Shown here: piece by piece, positions 6,672 through 15,157 of the stretch
How positions within the stretch are numbered: position 1 is the stretch's first letter
How the letters are laid out: the number at the start of each line of letters is the position of its first letter
Assembly: GCA_002733765.1 (NCBI GenBank)
Contig: NVWU01000029.1
Coordinates: forward strand, 1-50,222
Origin: Colwellia sp.
Lineage (GTDB): Bacteria; Pseudomonadota; Gammaproteobacteria; Enterobacterales; Alteromonadaceae
DNA length: 50,222 nucleotides
Direction: 5' to 3'
Position numbers and translations under genes: made by a program
Notes under the pieces: model-generated
Seen by the model: only the letters and a program-made list of their open reading frames with translations
What the model was told of the DNA's origin: nothing
Databases searched by the model: none

Positions 6672-6917
6672 TTGAAAATCACCCCCGAAGATTATGCTAT
6701 TTTGGAAAGCGCGATTAAATCCACCATTGCTCGCACGGGTCTCAGCATCGACAATTACACCTCTCTTGGCTTAACCGCTAAACGCTATCGGTGGGATATG
6801 CTAGAAAAGTCAGGGATCAGAATAGGTAACGGTATTGAAGATGATGTGAATATCTACGCTTATGCCAACAAAATCCACCTTGATACAGCTTTGCGTAAAA
6901 TTACCAAAACTAAATAA
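6672..6917 (+). CDS. Small hypothetical protein
   Basis: 81 aa starting with TTG at 6672; AAGGAAA lies 9 bases upstream. The sequence reads KITPEDYAILESAI at the N-terminus, then a likely helical core (TAKRYRWDMLEKSGI) and a C-terminal INIHLD-type segment. Codon use is less AT-biased than in its neighbours (for example CTC, ACC, CGC), hinting at transfer. I recognise no family; no signal peptide or membrane helix is present. Confidence 0.5.
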   Translation: MKITPEDYAILESAIKSTIARTGLSIDNYTSLGLTAKRYRWDMLEKSGIRIGNGIEDDVNIYAYANKIHLDTALRKITKTK

Positions 6918-6964
6918 CATCAAAGAACAAATATACGTTAAAGATTATATAAAATAGTGCTGTA

Positions 6965-7465
6965 TTAAATAAATAATAATAACAATGTTAGCGCTACTCC
7001 ACCCACACTGTAGCGTATACCTAACTTAAAGGTTTTACTTTTAGGTTTAAACATCCAAAAAGAAGAAAGTGTAAAAAATAGTAGTGACACACCAAAAAAG
7101 ATATTTAACCAATATGCCGGGGAGTTAGTGGTTGCCTTATGTAGATGAGTTAACTTACCTAATAGATAAGGCAGCTCCATCTTAGTATATTTTACTTCTC
7201 CATTTAATTTGTTATAAGTACCATTTTTAAAATAGACTAATTCATCAGTTTCATTATCCACTTTAAAATTTTTGATTCGCAATTCTTTGCCTAATTCAAA
7301 TCTGTGTAGGTTTAAACTTATAGTTTTTTCAACATACTGACTAACTTTGAAATCGTCTGTGTCTCTATAAATTAATACTATGCCGCTTAATGAATAGACA
7401 AACATAATACCCGCTAAAAAAAAGCCTAAATAACGATGTAATATGCGAACTGAAACAGCCTTCAT
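6965..7465 (-). CDS. PepSY-type membrane protein
   Basis: 166 aa. The N-terminus (residues 1-32: RILHRYLGFFLAGIMFVYSL) is the first membrane helix of PepSY-associated TM proteins, with the family His before the helix. A soluble loop of about 80 residues follows, then LGKLTHLHKATTNSPAYWLN, another His-containing segment, and two closing helices. It is much shorter than the 400-500 aa PepSY_TM reductases, and matches the small two-to-four-helix subfamily often found near TonB receptors and iron uptake genes. The direction is opposite to all genes before it. A role in membrane electron or iron handling is inference only. Confidence 0.7.
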   Translation of the reverse strand: MKAVSVRILHRYLGFFLAGIMFVYSLSGIVLIYRDTDDFKVSQYVEKTISLNLHRFELGKELRIKNFKVDNETDELVYFKNGTYNKLNGEVKYTKMELPYLLGKLTHLHKATTNSPAYWLNIFFGVSLLFFTLSSFWMFKPKSKTFKLGIRYSVGGVALTLLLLFI

Positions 7466-8264
7466 TTAATAACTTCCTGAATTGGTGTTGTTTTATAGTG
7501 ATTAATCAAACGTCTATTCACCTTCTTTGTTGTATGCTAGATAGAGTTTTAACCGTAGCTAGCATGTAACAGCGCGAATAAATTAACATCTACAAAGAAA
7601 GTCGTACTCTGGTCACTGAAAAATTGAGAGTAAACTACTTTATTGAAACTTACGATAGATTGGATAATAAAAATTACTAGTACTAAAAATTCAATTGTAC
7701 TTAACTGTACAAAAGAAAATAGTAACTTTACAAAAACTTACATTCTGTAAAATCACTTTGAGTTTGCCAATAAAATAACGAGGAAATTCATTGTTATTTT
7801 ATTGGCAAACTCAGGGGAGAAAGTGATGACAACGTTTAAGCTGCTGTGAAAACGGTTAATCTAACAACCTATCATTTAATGCATCCGTCACTTATCTTCA
7901 ACATTATTGATGGTTTTTCTGACTCTCAGAAAGGCTCAATGGTGAAGTTACCCGCCCATTTTGCCGCATGAATAATATTCCTCATTTCGTTGAGTCTATT
8001 TTGAATGCTTTCTGAGTTTGTAATATTGTTTTTTGTTGAAATGATTTAACAATAAGTTAACTTAATGAGGTTATTCCTATAGCGAAATTTCACCTAATTA
8101 AATGAATAAATAGACATTTTAGTAGCGGCTTTTATTATTGGTTTCTATGATAAGTAATAGGCTGATATAAAAAATCAATATGGCGAAGAATAAGCATAGA
8201 TGAAATAAATTTGATCAATCTAACACTGAGCAGCTTAATAAATCATCAGCACTTCATGTTTAGA
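7466..8264. other. Gene-poor 800-bp stretch
   Basis: No convincing gene on either strand. It holds the large inverted repeat at 7752-7827 described separately. A short frame from about 7879 to 7971 (MHPSLIFNIIDGFSDSQKGS...) lacks a ribosome site and may be a decayed fragment. The rest is AT-rich spacer. Confidence 0.5.
7752..7827. repeat. Large inverted repeat with perfect 21-bp arms
   Basis: The arm TGAGTTTGCCAATAAAATAA(C) at 7759-7779 is matched exactly by its reverse complement at 7793-7813, with a 13-nt loop. Outside these, ATCACTT (7752-7758) pairs with AAGTGAT (7821-7827) across an unpaired GGGGAGA. It could be a miniature mobile element, the fused ends of an insertion sequence, or a strong RNA hairpin. 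No reading frame covers it. Confidence 0.8.
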
Positions 8265-10085
8265 TTAAAAATCAGGCACGTTTTCCGCATGCGCAGCTTT
8301 TGAGTTTGAATTATCCTTTTGATAACTTTTCCATAATTGCTGATTTCTCTGATATTTTTTTGTAACATCATGTCGGTTAACCGAGTCAGTTAATCGAAAT
8401 GTCATTCTTTCTACAAATTGATTGCCACTTACACCAATAATCACATTGAGCTTCCCTGTTGAATCAGCATCTAGCCAAGTATATTCATGATTATAATAAC
8501 TATTATTACTTGAATTATGCCTTAGTGACTTGTCTGGTTTACCATATTTTTTTTCTAAAGAAGACACTACCGCGATAAATGGAGAAGGATTATCTTTTAA
8601 ATTTAATTCTCTAGTTATACTGATAACGGTACTGTTAAAAGGAGGAGCAGCAAACCATATCTTAAATTTATCGAGTGAATTAATTTTGTTTCTTTGGTTA
8701 TTTGACATGAAATTCAAATAAGGCGGCAAATCGGATATGTTCAGGTTTTTCATTTCTTTTTTGAACACTAAAGCAGCATTATGTGATTTTATCGCTGCTG
8801 TTACTTTTTCTGAAGTATCTCCCAGCTTTATCCTTACAATATCAAAAGGTGGCAGCAGTTTTACATCCAACAATTTGCTTTTAGAAAGGTTTTTTAAGCT
8901 AATATTGGTGATTTTTTGATATTCTTCCTTAGTTGCTGGTTTAAATCTATTTAAAATGTCATTTGATTTTTTAGATGTATCCACAACACTTCTTCTGCTA
9001 TATATAACAAATTCTAGTGGCTCAACCTCAGCTATATAACCATTAGCTAACCGTGAAATTTCACTAAGTTCTAAAGTATGTTTCATGCTCTTAACTTTAT
9101 AGCTCCAAAATCCGATAATATTTTCTCTGTTGGTGTTTCCGTGCCATTTCTTTAACGCCTCCGCCTCTTCGGGGCTCATTTTAAACGCTTCAATGTTCAT
9201 ACTCCCCTCAAATAGTCTAATAAATGGCGGTGTATAAAGCGTCGCCACATCTAGTTTTCTAATGCCGTACTCTTGAGAGTTAAAATTGTATTTCATTAGA
9301 AGACTTGTTACTTTATGTCGATAGACTAATGGTGCATCATCAGCAGCATTTAAGACTAAGTTCTTATATTCTTCGAGGCGTTTATTGTGAGTGAACTCGT
9401 CATTAATAAATTTCATTACGCTCTTAAAGTCTAAGCCATAGCGTTCAGGATCTTTTCTTAACATAACATCTAACAAGCTATAATCGTTACGTGAGTTAAG
9501 TTTCTTTTCTAATAAGTCAGGGCGCAGGCGAACAATGGTTAAGTATAAATTAGTGATTGTTTCTTCTGCTCCTTTAGGCTTTTCAGGTAAAGAGTTTTTG
9601 CTGTTTTGCTTATCGCTATGCTGTTTACCCTGTGATGGAGTTTTACTACTAGGAACAACTGCTTTACTTGGGCTGTTTTGAACCACTTGACTATTTTTAC
9701 TGGTATTCTTTTCAGGAGTATTAATGGTCTCCATGCGTGATAATAATGAATCTGAGGGTTCACCATTAGCCATTATTTTTTGATTCTGCTGAAATTTTTT
9801 AATAGCTAGTTTGGTACCACTACCGTACAAACCGTCTACGACACCTACATTATAACCAAGGCGGTTTAGCTGCTGCTGAGTATCAGCAACCAATTGTTTA
9901 GCATATTTTGGAGCTTTTGATAATGCTTCATCCTTTTTTTCAGTTTCTGTATCGACCACTTGGTTTACCGCTTTAGTCGCCTCCTTCTTAAGATCATCCC
10001 AAATATTTGCTGGCGATTCAGGAATAATGAAAATACTGATCATTAATGCCAAAGCAATTTGGCTAATTTTTTTTAAAAAAATCAT
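8265..10085 (-). CDS. Secreted protein with peptidoglycan-binding domain
   Basis: 606 aa from the ATG at 10085, chosen because GGAAAG lies about 10 bases upstream and a signal peptide follows at once (MIFLKKISQIALALMISIFI, cleavage probably after SPA). A PG_binding_1 domain covers about residues 65-115 (QQQLNRLGYNVGVVDGLYGSGTKLAIKKFQ), with the usual LGY/GxVDGxxGxxT pattern. A low-complexity Ser/Lys/Gln linker follows (about 125-175). The remaining 430 residues form no fold I recognise; they include a late segment with YNHEYTWLDADSTGKLNVIIG. No catalytic motif was found. It likely acts in the periplasm or at the cell wall. Confidence 0.75.
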   Translation of the reverse strand: MIFLKKISQIALALMISIFIIPESPANIWDDLKKEATKAVNQVVDTETEKKDEALSKAPKYAKQLVADTQQQLNRLGYNVGVVDGLYGSGTKLAIKKFQQNQKIMANGEPSDSLLSRMETINTPEKNTSKNSQVVQNSPSKAVVPSSKTPSQGKQHSDKQNSKNSLPEKPKGAEETITNLYLTIVRLRPDLLEKKLNSRNDYSLLDVMLRKDPERYGLDFKSVMKFINDEFTHNKRLEEYKNLVLNAADDAPLVYRHKVTSLLMKYNFNSQEYGIRKLDVATLYTPPFIRLFEGSMNIEAFKMSPEEAEALKKWHGNTNRENIIGFWSYKVKSMKHTLELSEISRLANGYIAEVEPLEFVIYSRRSVVDTSKKSNDILNRFKPATKEEYQKITNISLKNLSKSKLLDVKLLPPFDIVRIKLGDTSEKVTAAIKSHNAALVFKKEMKNLNISDLPPYLNFMSNNQRNKINSLDKFKIWFAAPPFNSTVISITRELNLKDNPSPFIAVVSSLEKKYGKPDKSLRHNSSNNSYYNHEYTWLDADSTGKLNVIIGVSGNQFVERMTFRLTDSVNRHDVTKKYQRNQQLWKSYQKDNSNSKAAHAENVPDF

Positions 10086-10184
10086 AATAAACTTTCCATT
10101 TAAGGCTTCGAACAGACAATATTTGCTTCGAGCAAATAACACTGACTATTTAATAAGAAGAAGAAAAAAGAAACACTATCAATT

Positions 10185-10350
10185 AATGCGCATCCACAGC
10201 ACTATAAACTACATTGACGATCTCTATCTCGTCTATGAAAACACCAATGAACAAGACATAACGGTACATATAGTGCGTTTAAAACAGTATAGTAAAAGTT
10301 ATTGTAAACGCCATAAAAAACGAATTAATTCAAAAATCACTCTAATTTAA
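10185..10350 (+). CDS. Doubtful short reading frame
   Basis: From the ATG at 10182-10184 region the frame gives about 55 aa (MRIHSTINYIDDLYLVYENTNEQDIT...), ending KSYCKRHKKRINSKITLI. The first half has protein-like composition, but there is no ribosome site, and the same open frame runs backwards through the antisense of the neighbouring gene. It is followed by a hairpin at 10338-10363. It may be a small gene or chance. Confidence 0.2.
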
Positions 10351-10364
10351 AATAATTTAGAGTG
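10338..10364. terminator. Hairpin, possible terminator
   Basis: CACTCTAA and TTAGAGTG form an 8-bp stem around an AT-rich loop. It overlaps the end of the doubtful frame before it. The gap 10365-10805 otherwise holds only a 62-codon minus-strand frame (10371-10559) without recognisable motifs or ribosome site, and AT-rich spacer. Confidence 0.35.
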
Positions 10365-10805
10365 CATAAATTATTCACTCTGTCTGTATCCCTTATCAAT
10401 ATTTTCTCTACTGAAATGCCTCAATAAACAAAAACCATATAGACTTGTACTTACACGGTTCAGTCCAACAGGGTATTTATCCCTCATTACTTCGACAAGA
10501 GGTAAATATTTAATGGTTAGGCTCTCATAGCGTTCGTGTCTAACAGTTTCTAAATTCACAGGCCGTGGTGTGACCCCTTACCCAACATAATACTTAGTAA
10601 TAAAACCTCATATAAATCAAGGTGTTACTTATAAACGGATGATTCATCAATAATAGTTTGAAGTGTTATATTGGGTGATATAGGCATTGGCTATTTCATG
10701 TATGGAAAAAACTAAATAACACCGCTAAACGCTACTGCAGTTCTTGAGCGCTAGGTCCATAGCGTCTACAATAGCGCAATTTTTATTTACTTCAGGTCAT
10801 TAACT

Positions 10806-11054
10806 ATGAACGACACTAAATCGCTACCCGCTTTACCGGATCGCCTTTCGGGTAATTCCCGTAGCCCACATCATGTAGCAGAAATTTTCGAACACAACAT
10901 TGGCATTCGACTAAACGGCAAAGAGCGTACCGATGTTGAGGAATATTGTATCAGTGAAGGTTGGGTAAAAGTTGCTTCTCCTAAGGCATTAGACCGTCGC
11001 GGGCAACCGCTTATGATTAAGCTAAAAGGAACGGTTGAGGCCTTTTATAGTTAA
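10806..11054 (+). CDS. DUF3297 family protein
   Basis: 82 aa, full length for DUF3297. The family core is plainly visible: ALPDRLSGNSRSPHHVAEIF near the start, then GIRLNGKERTDVEEYCISEG and KALDRRGQPLMIKLKG. These small soluble proteins are widespread in proteobacteria and have no assigned function. The ATG follows a weak AGGTC ribosome site. The gene stands alone between two intergenic gaps. Confidence 0.88.
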   Translation: MNDTKSLPALPDRLSGNSRSPHHVAEIFEHNIGIRLNGKERTDVEEYCISEGWVKVASPKALDRRGQPLMIKLKGTVEAFYS

Positions 11055-11276
11055 GTTATTTTCCACGCCACTTGCTATCATGCGCTATCTCAATGACAAA
11101 TAATTTTACTTTATATATATCTGTTGTACTTAAAGGTGCAAAGTTCAGCTGAAACGAGCATCTTCAAGTGAAGCAGGTATATTAAATGGCCAAGTAAAAT
11201 TGGCCGCCAATTTCAGCTAAATGATGATGTAACCTGAACGTTGGCATAACTCCCCGCGTCAAGTAGGAGAATTAAC

Positions 11277-11525
11277 ATTAAAAAATCATTGTTAAGAAAT
11301 AGTAGTCCAAAACTAGATTCAGATTCAGACAAGATTAGCCCTACCCTTTGCCCATTGTGCAATAAAAGCAATAATTGTGGGAATGACTCTTCGTGTGATT
11401 CAAGCCTAGATTGTTGGTGCAGTGATCAATCAATACAGTTTTCTGAAACGTTATTGACAAAAATCCCCAGGACCGCTAAAAATAAAGTATGTATATGCAA
11501 AGCTTGTGCTTTACTGCATAACTAA
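11277..11525 (+). CDS. Cysteine-rich CWC family protein (probable ATT start)
   Basis: 82 aa if started at the ATT at 11277, which stands 7 nt after a clear ribosome site GGAG (11266-11269) and gives the natural opening MKKSLLRNS. The next start, TTG at 11289, is 19 nt from that site and is less likely. The protein has the family layout: CPLCNKSNNC, then CDSSLDCWC (the CWC motif), a FSETLLTKIP stretch, and CICKACALLHN at the end. Paired cysteines suggest a zinc or metal site. Function is unknown. It stands 224 bp before pqqA on the same strand, but is probably a separate unit. Confidence 0.7.
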   Translation: MKKSLLRNSSPKLDSDSDKISPTLCPLCNKSNNCGNDSSCDSSLDCWCSDQSIQFSETLLTKIPRTAKNKVCICKACALLHN

Positions 11526-11748
11526 TTCAAGTGATCATAAAAAGCTGACATCTGCTAATTATAAGAACACATTAGCCTATTTAAAAAGCATATTTCCTGA
11601 TTGCTGATAATTTATTCATGCCTGCGCCCCCTATTTTTCCATCTAAAGTAGGATGTTTTATTAAATGAAAATTAAATATAGTAAAAGGGTACTTAATAAA
11701 GATAAGCAATACCGTAAATCAATATTATTAACTAGCGAGGAATAAATT

Positions 11749-11820
11749 ATGTGGATTAAGCCTAACTTTGAAGAAATGCGTTTAGGATTTGAAGTAACTC
11801 TTTACATCAGTAATCGTTAA
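11749..11820 (+). CDS. pqqA: PqqA, PQQ precursor peptide
   Basis: 23 aa: MWIKPNFEEMRLGFEVTLYI then SNR. The conserved Glu15 and Tyr19 (E-V-T-L-Y) are the two residues that PqqE cross-links and that become the PQQ ring system. A GAGG ribosome site (11737-11740) lies 8 nt before the ATG. It is the first gene of the pqq operon and was too short for routine ORF calling. A hairpin after it probably sets its higher expression relative to pqqB-E. Confidence 0.97.
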   Translation: MWIKPNFEEMRLGFEVTLYISNR

Positions 11821-11843
11821 TTATTATTAAATAATTAAGAATA

Positions 11844-11886
11844 AATTACCTCAGTGATAGTCAATACTTAAAATACTGAGGTAATT
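11844..11886 (+). terminator. Hairpin between pqqA and pqqB, likely attenuator
   Basis: AATTACCTCAGT (11844-11855) pairs perfectly with ACTGAGGTAATT (11875-11886) around a 19-nt loop. No T-run follows, so it is more likely a processing or partial-termination element than a full stop. Such structures let the peptide gene be made in excess over the enzymes. A second small repeat, ATACCA...TGGTAT, lies at 11888-11928. Confidence 0.6.
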
Positions 11887-11981
11887 ATACCAATCAAACT
11901 AACTCAGTGATCTTTTTGAATGGTATTAAATATCACTCGTTAATTTCTTACTTCCCCTTTTGTCTTGCTCTCGAGGCACAT

Positions 11982-12899
11982 ATGAAAATTTTAGTTCTAG
12001 GCTCAGCTGCAGGTGGTGGATTTCCTCAATGGAATTGTCATTGCGCAAATTGTAAAGGCTTACGTGACGGCACTATTAAAGCAACAGCTCGCACTCAATC
12101 ATCGATCGCCGTCAGCCAAAATGGCAAAGATTGGGTATTAATTAATGCCTCTCCCGATATACGTGAACAAATAAATCAATCGCCACAACTTTGGCCTGAG
12201 CAAGGGTGTCGTGGTACTAATATTCGCGCAGCAATTTTAACTGACAGCCAAATAGATCATACTACTGGGCTAATCACCCTGCGTGAAGGACTACCACTTG
12301 ATGTGTATTGCAGTGATGTGGTTTATGAAGATTTAACCAGCGCTTACCCATTATTTCCTATGTTAAAACATTGGCATGGCGGCCTTAATTTTACCAAAAT
12401 TGATACCGAGCAACGACCACCATTTGATGTAAATGGTGTTGACGGATTAGAATTTGTGCCTGTCATTATTGAATCTAATGCGCCCCCTTATTCACGCTAT
12501 CGCGATAAAGTGGTTGATGGTAATAACATTGGTTTAAAAATTATTGATAAAAATACCGGTAAGTATTTATTTTATTTACCCGGCATTGTCGAAAGTACTC
12601 CTGAAGTTGAGGAAATATTATCCAAAGCAAGTTGCGTACTTATTGATGGTACGTTATGGCTAGACGATGAAATGATTGCTCAAGGTGTTGGTACTAAACT
12701 AGGCTCAGAGATGGGGCATATGCCGGTCAATGGTGACTATGGTACCGTCGCTCTATTGAACAAGTTTTCGATAGAACGCAAAATTCTTATACACATTAAT
12801 AACACTAACCCCATTTTAAATGAAGAATCTCCTGAGCATCAATTTGTTTTAGACAATGGTGTTGAAATTGCCACCGATGGCATGGAAATAACGATTTAA
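11982..12899 (+). CDS. pqqB: PqqB, metallo-beta-lactamase-fold PQQ biosynthesis protein
   Basis: 305 aa from ATG 11982, which follows CGAGG and matches the known length. The N-terminus has the PqqB mark MKILVLGSAAGGGFPQWNCH with CHCANC, a likely zinc knuckle. DSQIDHTTGL replaces the usual HxHxDH of metallo-beta-lactamases, as is normal for PqqB. Late motifs GSEMGHMPVNGDYG and INNTNPIL are also typical. PqqB is needed for the middle stage of PQQ synthesis and is proposed to hydroxylate the Glu-Tyr dipeptide. It sits second in the operon, 161 bp after pqqA. Confidence 0.96.
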   Translation: MKILVLGSAAGGGFPQWNCHCANCKGLRDGTIKATARTQSSIAVSQNGKDWVLINASPDIREQINQSPQLWPEQGCRGTNIRAAILTDSQIDHTTGLITLREGLPLDVYCSDVVYEDLTSAYPLFPMLKHWHGGLNFTKIDTEQRPPFDVNGVDGLEFVPVIIESNAPPYSRYRDKVVDGNNIGLKIIDKNTGKYLFYLPGIVESTPEVEEILSKASCVLIDGTLWLDDEMIAQGVGTKLGSEMGHMPVNGDYGTVALLNKFSIERKILIHINNTNPILNEESPEHQFVLDNGVEIATDGMEITI

Positions 12900-12923
12900 C
12901 CTTACTTTATAGGATCCGCTTTT

Positions 12924-13691
12924 ATGCAAGCTTGGACCAGAGAACAGTTTGAACAAAAACTAAAAGACAAAGGTCAGCTATACCATATTCACCACCCTTT
13001 CCATATTGCTATGCATAAGGGAGAGTGTAGCGAAGAAGAAATTAGAGGTTGGGTTGCTAATCGTTTTTATTATCAAGTAAATATTCCGATTAAAGATGCC
13101 GCAATTATGGCAAATTGTCGAGATATAAAAACCAGACGCTTATGGATCCAGCGCATTCTAGATCACGATGGCAATGCAGGTGAACAAACCTTAGGTGGTA
13201 TTGAAGCTTGGCTACGTTTAGGCGAAGCAGTTGGTTTAGACCGACAAGATTTATTAGATGAAAAATTTGTGCTGCCTGGTGTTCGTTTTGCGGTAGACGC
13301 TTATGTTAACTTTGCTCGCAAAGCTAGCTGGCAACAAGCAGCCTGTTCATCATTAACAGAAATGTTTGCACCTGAAATACATCAAAGCCGTCTTGACAGT
13401 TGGCCGCAAAATTATCCTTGGATAAAACCTGAAGGTTTAGAGTATTTTCAAATACGCTTATCGCAAGCACGTCGTGACGTAAATCATGGCTTACAAATAA
13501 CCTTAGATCATTTTACTAGCCGCGAAGCACAAGAAGAAGCCTTAAATATTTTACAGTTTAAACTGGATATTCTCTGGAGCATGCTAGATTCAATGACATT
13601 GGCTTATCAACAAGGTAGAGCTCCTTATCAAGCAATACTTGGTCAAGACTCAATTAAAAACCCTATTTTTCATAAAGGACTATTTAAGTGA
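12924..13691 (+). CDS. pqqC: PqqC, pyrroloquinoline-quinone synthase
   Basis: 255 aa, full length. TENA/PqqC helical fold with hallmark segments [39 protein letters not shown] and [15 protein letters not shown]. PqqC carries out the last step: ring closure and eight-electron oxidation of AHQQ to PQQ using oxygen and no metal. AGGATCC precedes the ATG. Its TGA overlaps the GTG of pqqD (GTGA), implying coupled translation. Confidence 0.96.
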   Translation: MQAWTREQFEQKLKDKGQLYHIHHPFHIAMHKGECSEEEIRGWVANRFYYQVNIPIKDAAIMANCRDIKTRRLWIQRILDHDGNAGEQTLGGIEAWLRLGEAVGLDRQDLLDEKFVLPGVRFAVDAYVNFARKASWQQAACSSLTEMFAPEIHQSRLDSWPQNYPWIKPEGLEYFQIRLSQARRDVNHGLQITLDHFTSREAQEEALNILQFKLDILWSMLDSMTLAYQQGRAPYQAILGQDSIKNPIFHKGLFK

Positions 13692-13984
13692 CCACACCAA
13701 CAGTTATCTCAAACATAAGCCCAACAATGACACCTTCACTTAATTCGATGTTTCGTTTTCAGTGGGAAAAAGCACAAAATTGCTTTGTGTTATTATTTCC
13801 AGAAGGCATGGTTAAGCTCAATGACAGTGCGGGCGAAATTATGCAGCTTATTGATGGGAAAAAAAACGTACAGCAAATTACTGATACACTGCAAAGTAAA
13901 TTTCCAGATGCTGGTAACTTAGCGCCTGATGTGAATGAATTTATCACCACAGGAATTGAAAAAAAGTGGCTTTATCATGACTAA
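13688..13984 (+). CDS. pqqD: PqqD, PqqA chaperone
   Basis: 98 aa from the GTG that overlaps the pqqC stop; an ATG at 13727 would give 85 aa and start just before the conserved region ([20 protein letters not shown]). The core [20 protein letters not shown] is the family signature. PqqD is a small winged-helix RRE-type protein that binds the PqqA peptide and presents it to PqqE. Its stop overlaps the pqqE start. Confidence 0.94.
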   Translation: MTTPTVISNISPTMTPSLNSMFRFQWEKAQNCFVLLFPEGMVKLNDSAGEIMQLIDGKKNVQQITDTLQSKFPDAGNLAPDVNEFITTGIEKKWLYHD

Positions 13985-15155
13985 TCAATTAGTAACCGAT
14001 ATAACAAAGCAAGACTCCACAGCCCTTGTTGGTCCACCGCTTTGGTTACTTGCTGAGCTAACTTACGATTGCCCGCTACACTGCCCTTATTGCTCAAACC
14101 CAACGCAGTTAAGCGAAACAAAAAATGAATTAACTACACAACAGTGGTGTCAGGTATTTAGCCAAGCAAGAGACATGGGCGCTGTACAACTCGGTTTTTC
14201 TGGTGGTGAGCCTCTGCTACGAAAAGACTTAGAAGAGCTAGTTAAGCATTCCAGAGACTTAGGTTTTTATACCAATTTAATTACCTCAGGTATTGGTTTA
14301 ACCGAAAAGCGTATCGCTAAATTAAAAGAAGCCGGTTTAGATCATATCCAAATTAGTTTTCAAGGTGCTGATCCTGAACTAAATGATGCTATTGCCGGTC
14401 GCGGTAATGCTTATCAACAAAAATTTAATATGGCTAAATCGGTTAAAGCACAAGGTTACCCTATGGTGCTTAACTTTGTTTTATCCAAACAAAATCTCGA
14501 TCAAATTGCTGATATTATGCGTTTAAGTTGTGAGCTAGAAGCAGATTATGTAGAGCTGGCAACCGCACAATATTATGGTTGGGCGTATCAAAACCGTGAT
14601 CACTTATTACCCTCGCGACAACAGCTAGTTGAGGCTGAGCGACTTGTTAATGAATTTAGAGATGAACAACAAGGCAAAGGGCCACATTTTATTTTTGTCA
14701 CGCCTGATTATTTTGAAACTCGTCCAAAAGCGTGTATGAATGGTTGGGGAACAACCTTTTTAACGGTAACGCCAGATGGCTCTGCTTTACCTTGTCATAG
14801 CGCAAAAATGTTACCACTGACTTTTCCCAATGTTAAAGATAAATCTATTAGCGACATATGGCAGCAAGATTTTTCATTTGATTACTTTCGCGGTGATGAT
14901 TGGATGCCACAACCTTGTAAGGGTTGTGATGAAAAAGAAAAAGATTTTGGTGGTTGTCGTTGTCAGGCCTTTATGATGACTGGCGACATGCATAAAACCG
15001 ATCCTGTTTGTAGTAAATCTGAAGATCACCATTTAATTCAACAGGCTATTACAAGTGCTACCAAGCCGTCAAAACCAATAGTAAAACGCGTTAATCAGAA
15101 AGCAATGAAGCATGCTCAAGATACCACGTTAAACATTACCCGTATAAAAATATAA
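13977..15155 (+). CDS. pqqE: PqqE, radical SAM PqqA cross-linking enzyme
   Basis: 392 aa from the ATG at 13977, which overlaps the end of pqqD and gives the expected length. Cys32, Cys36 and Cys39 (CPLHCPYC) bind the radical-SAM 4Fe-4S cluster, followed by [12 protein letters not shown]. The C-terminal SPASM-type region holds further cysteines: [30 protein letters not shown] and DPVC, which bind auxiliary clusters. The enzyme joins the Glu15 and Tyr19 side chains of PqqA by a carbon-carbon bond, the first step of the pathway. Confidence 0.97.
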   Translation: MTNQLVTDITKQDSTALVGPPLWLLAELTYDCPLHCPYCSNPTQLSETKNELTTQQWCQVFSQARDMGAVQLGFSGGEPLLRKDLEELVKHSRDLGFYTNLITSGIGLTEKRIAKLKEAGLDHIQISFQGADPELNDAIAGRGNAYQQKFNMAKSVKAQGYPMVLNFVLSKQNLDQIADIMRLSCELEADYVELATAQYYGWAYQNRDHLLPSRQQLVEAERLVNEFRDEQQGKGPHFIFVTPDYFETRPKACMNGWGTTFLTVTPDGSALPCHSAKMLPLTFPNVKDKSISDIWQQDFSFDYFRGDDWMPQPCKGCDEKEKDFGGCRCQAFMMTGDMHKTDPVCSKSEDHHLIQQAITSATKPSKPIVKRVNQKAMKHAQDTTLNITRIKI

Positions 15156-15157
15156 CC

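Noticed and set aside
10027..10350. 107-codon plus-strand frame
   Set aside because: Its first half is antisense to the signal-peptide region of the secreted protein gene; only the last 55 codons could be real, and these are listed with low confidence.
10371..10559. 62-codon minus-strand frame
   Set aside because: No ribosome site, no recognisable motif and no conserved neighbour; kept only as part of the gene-poor description.
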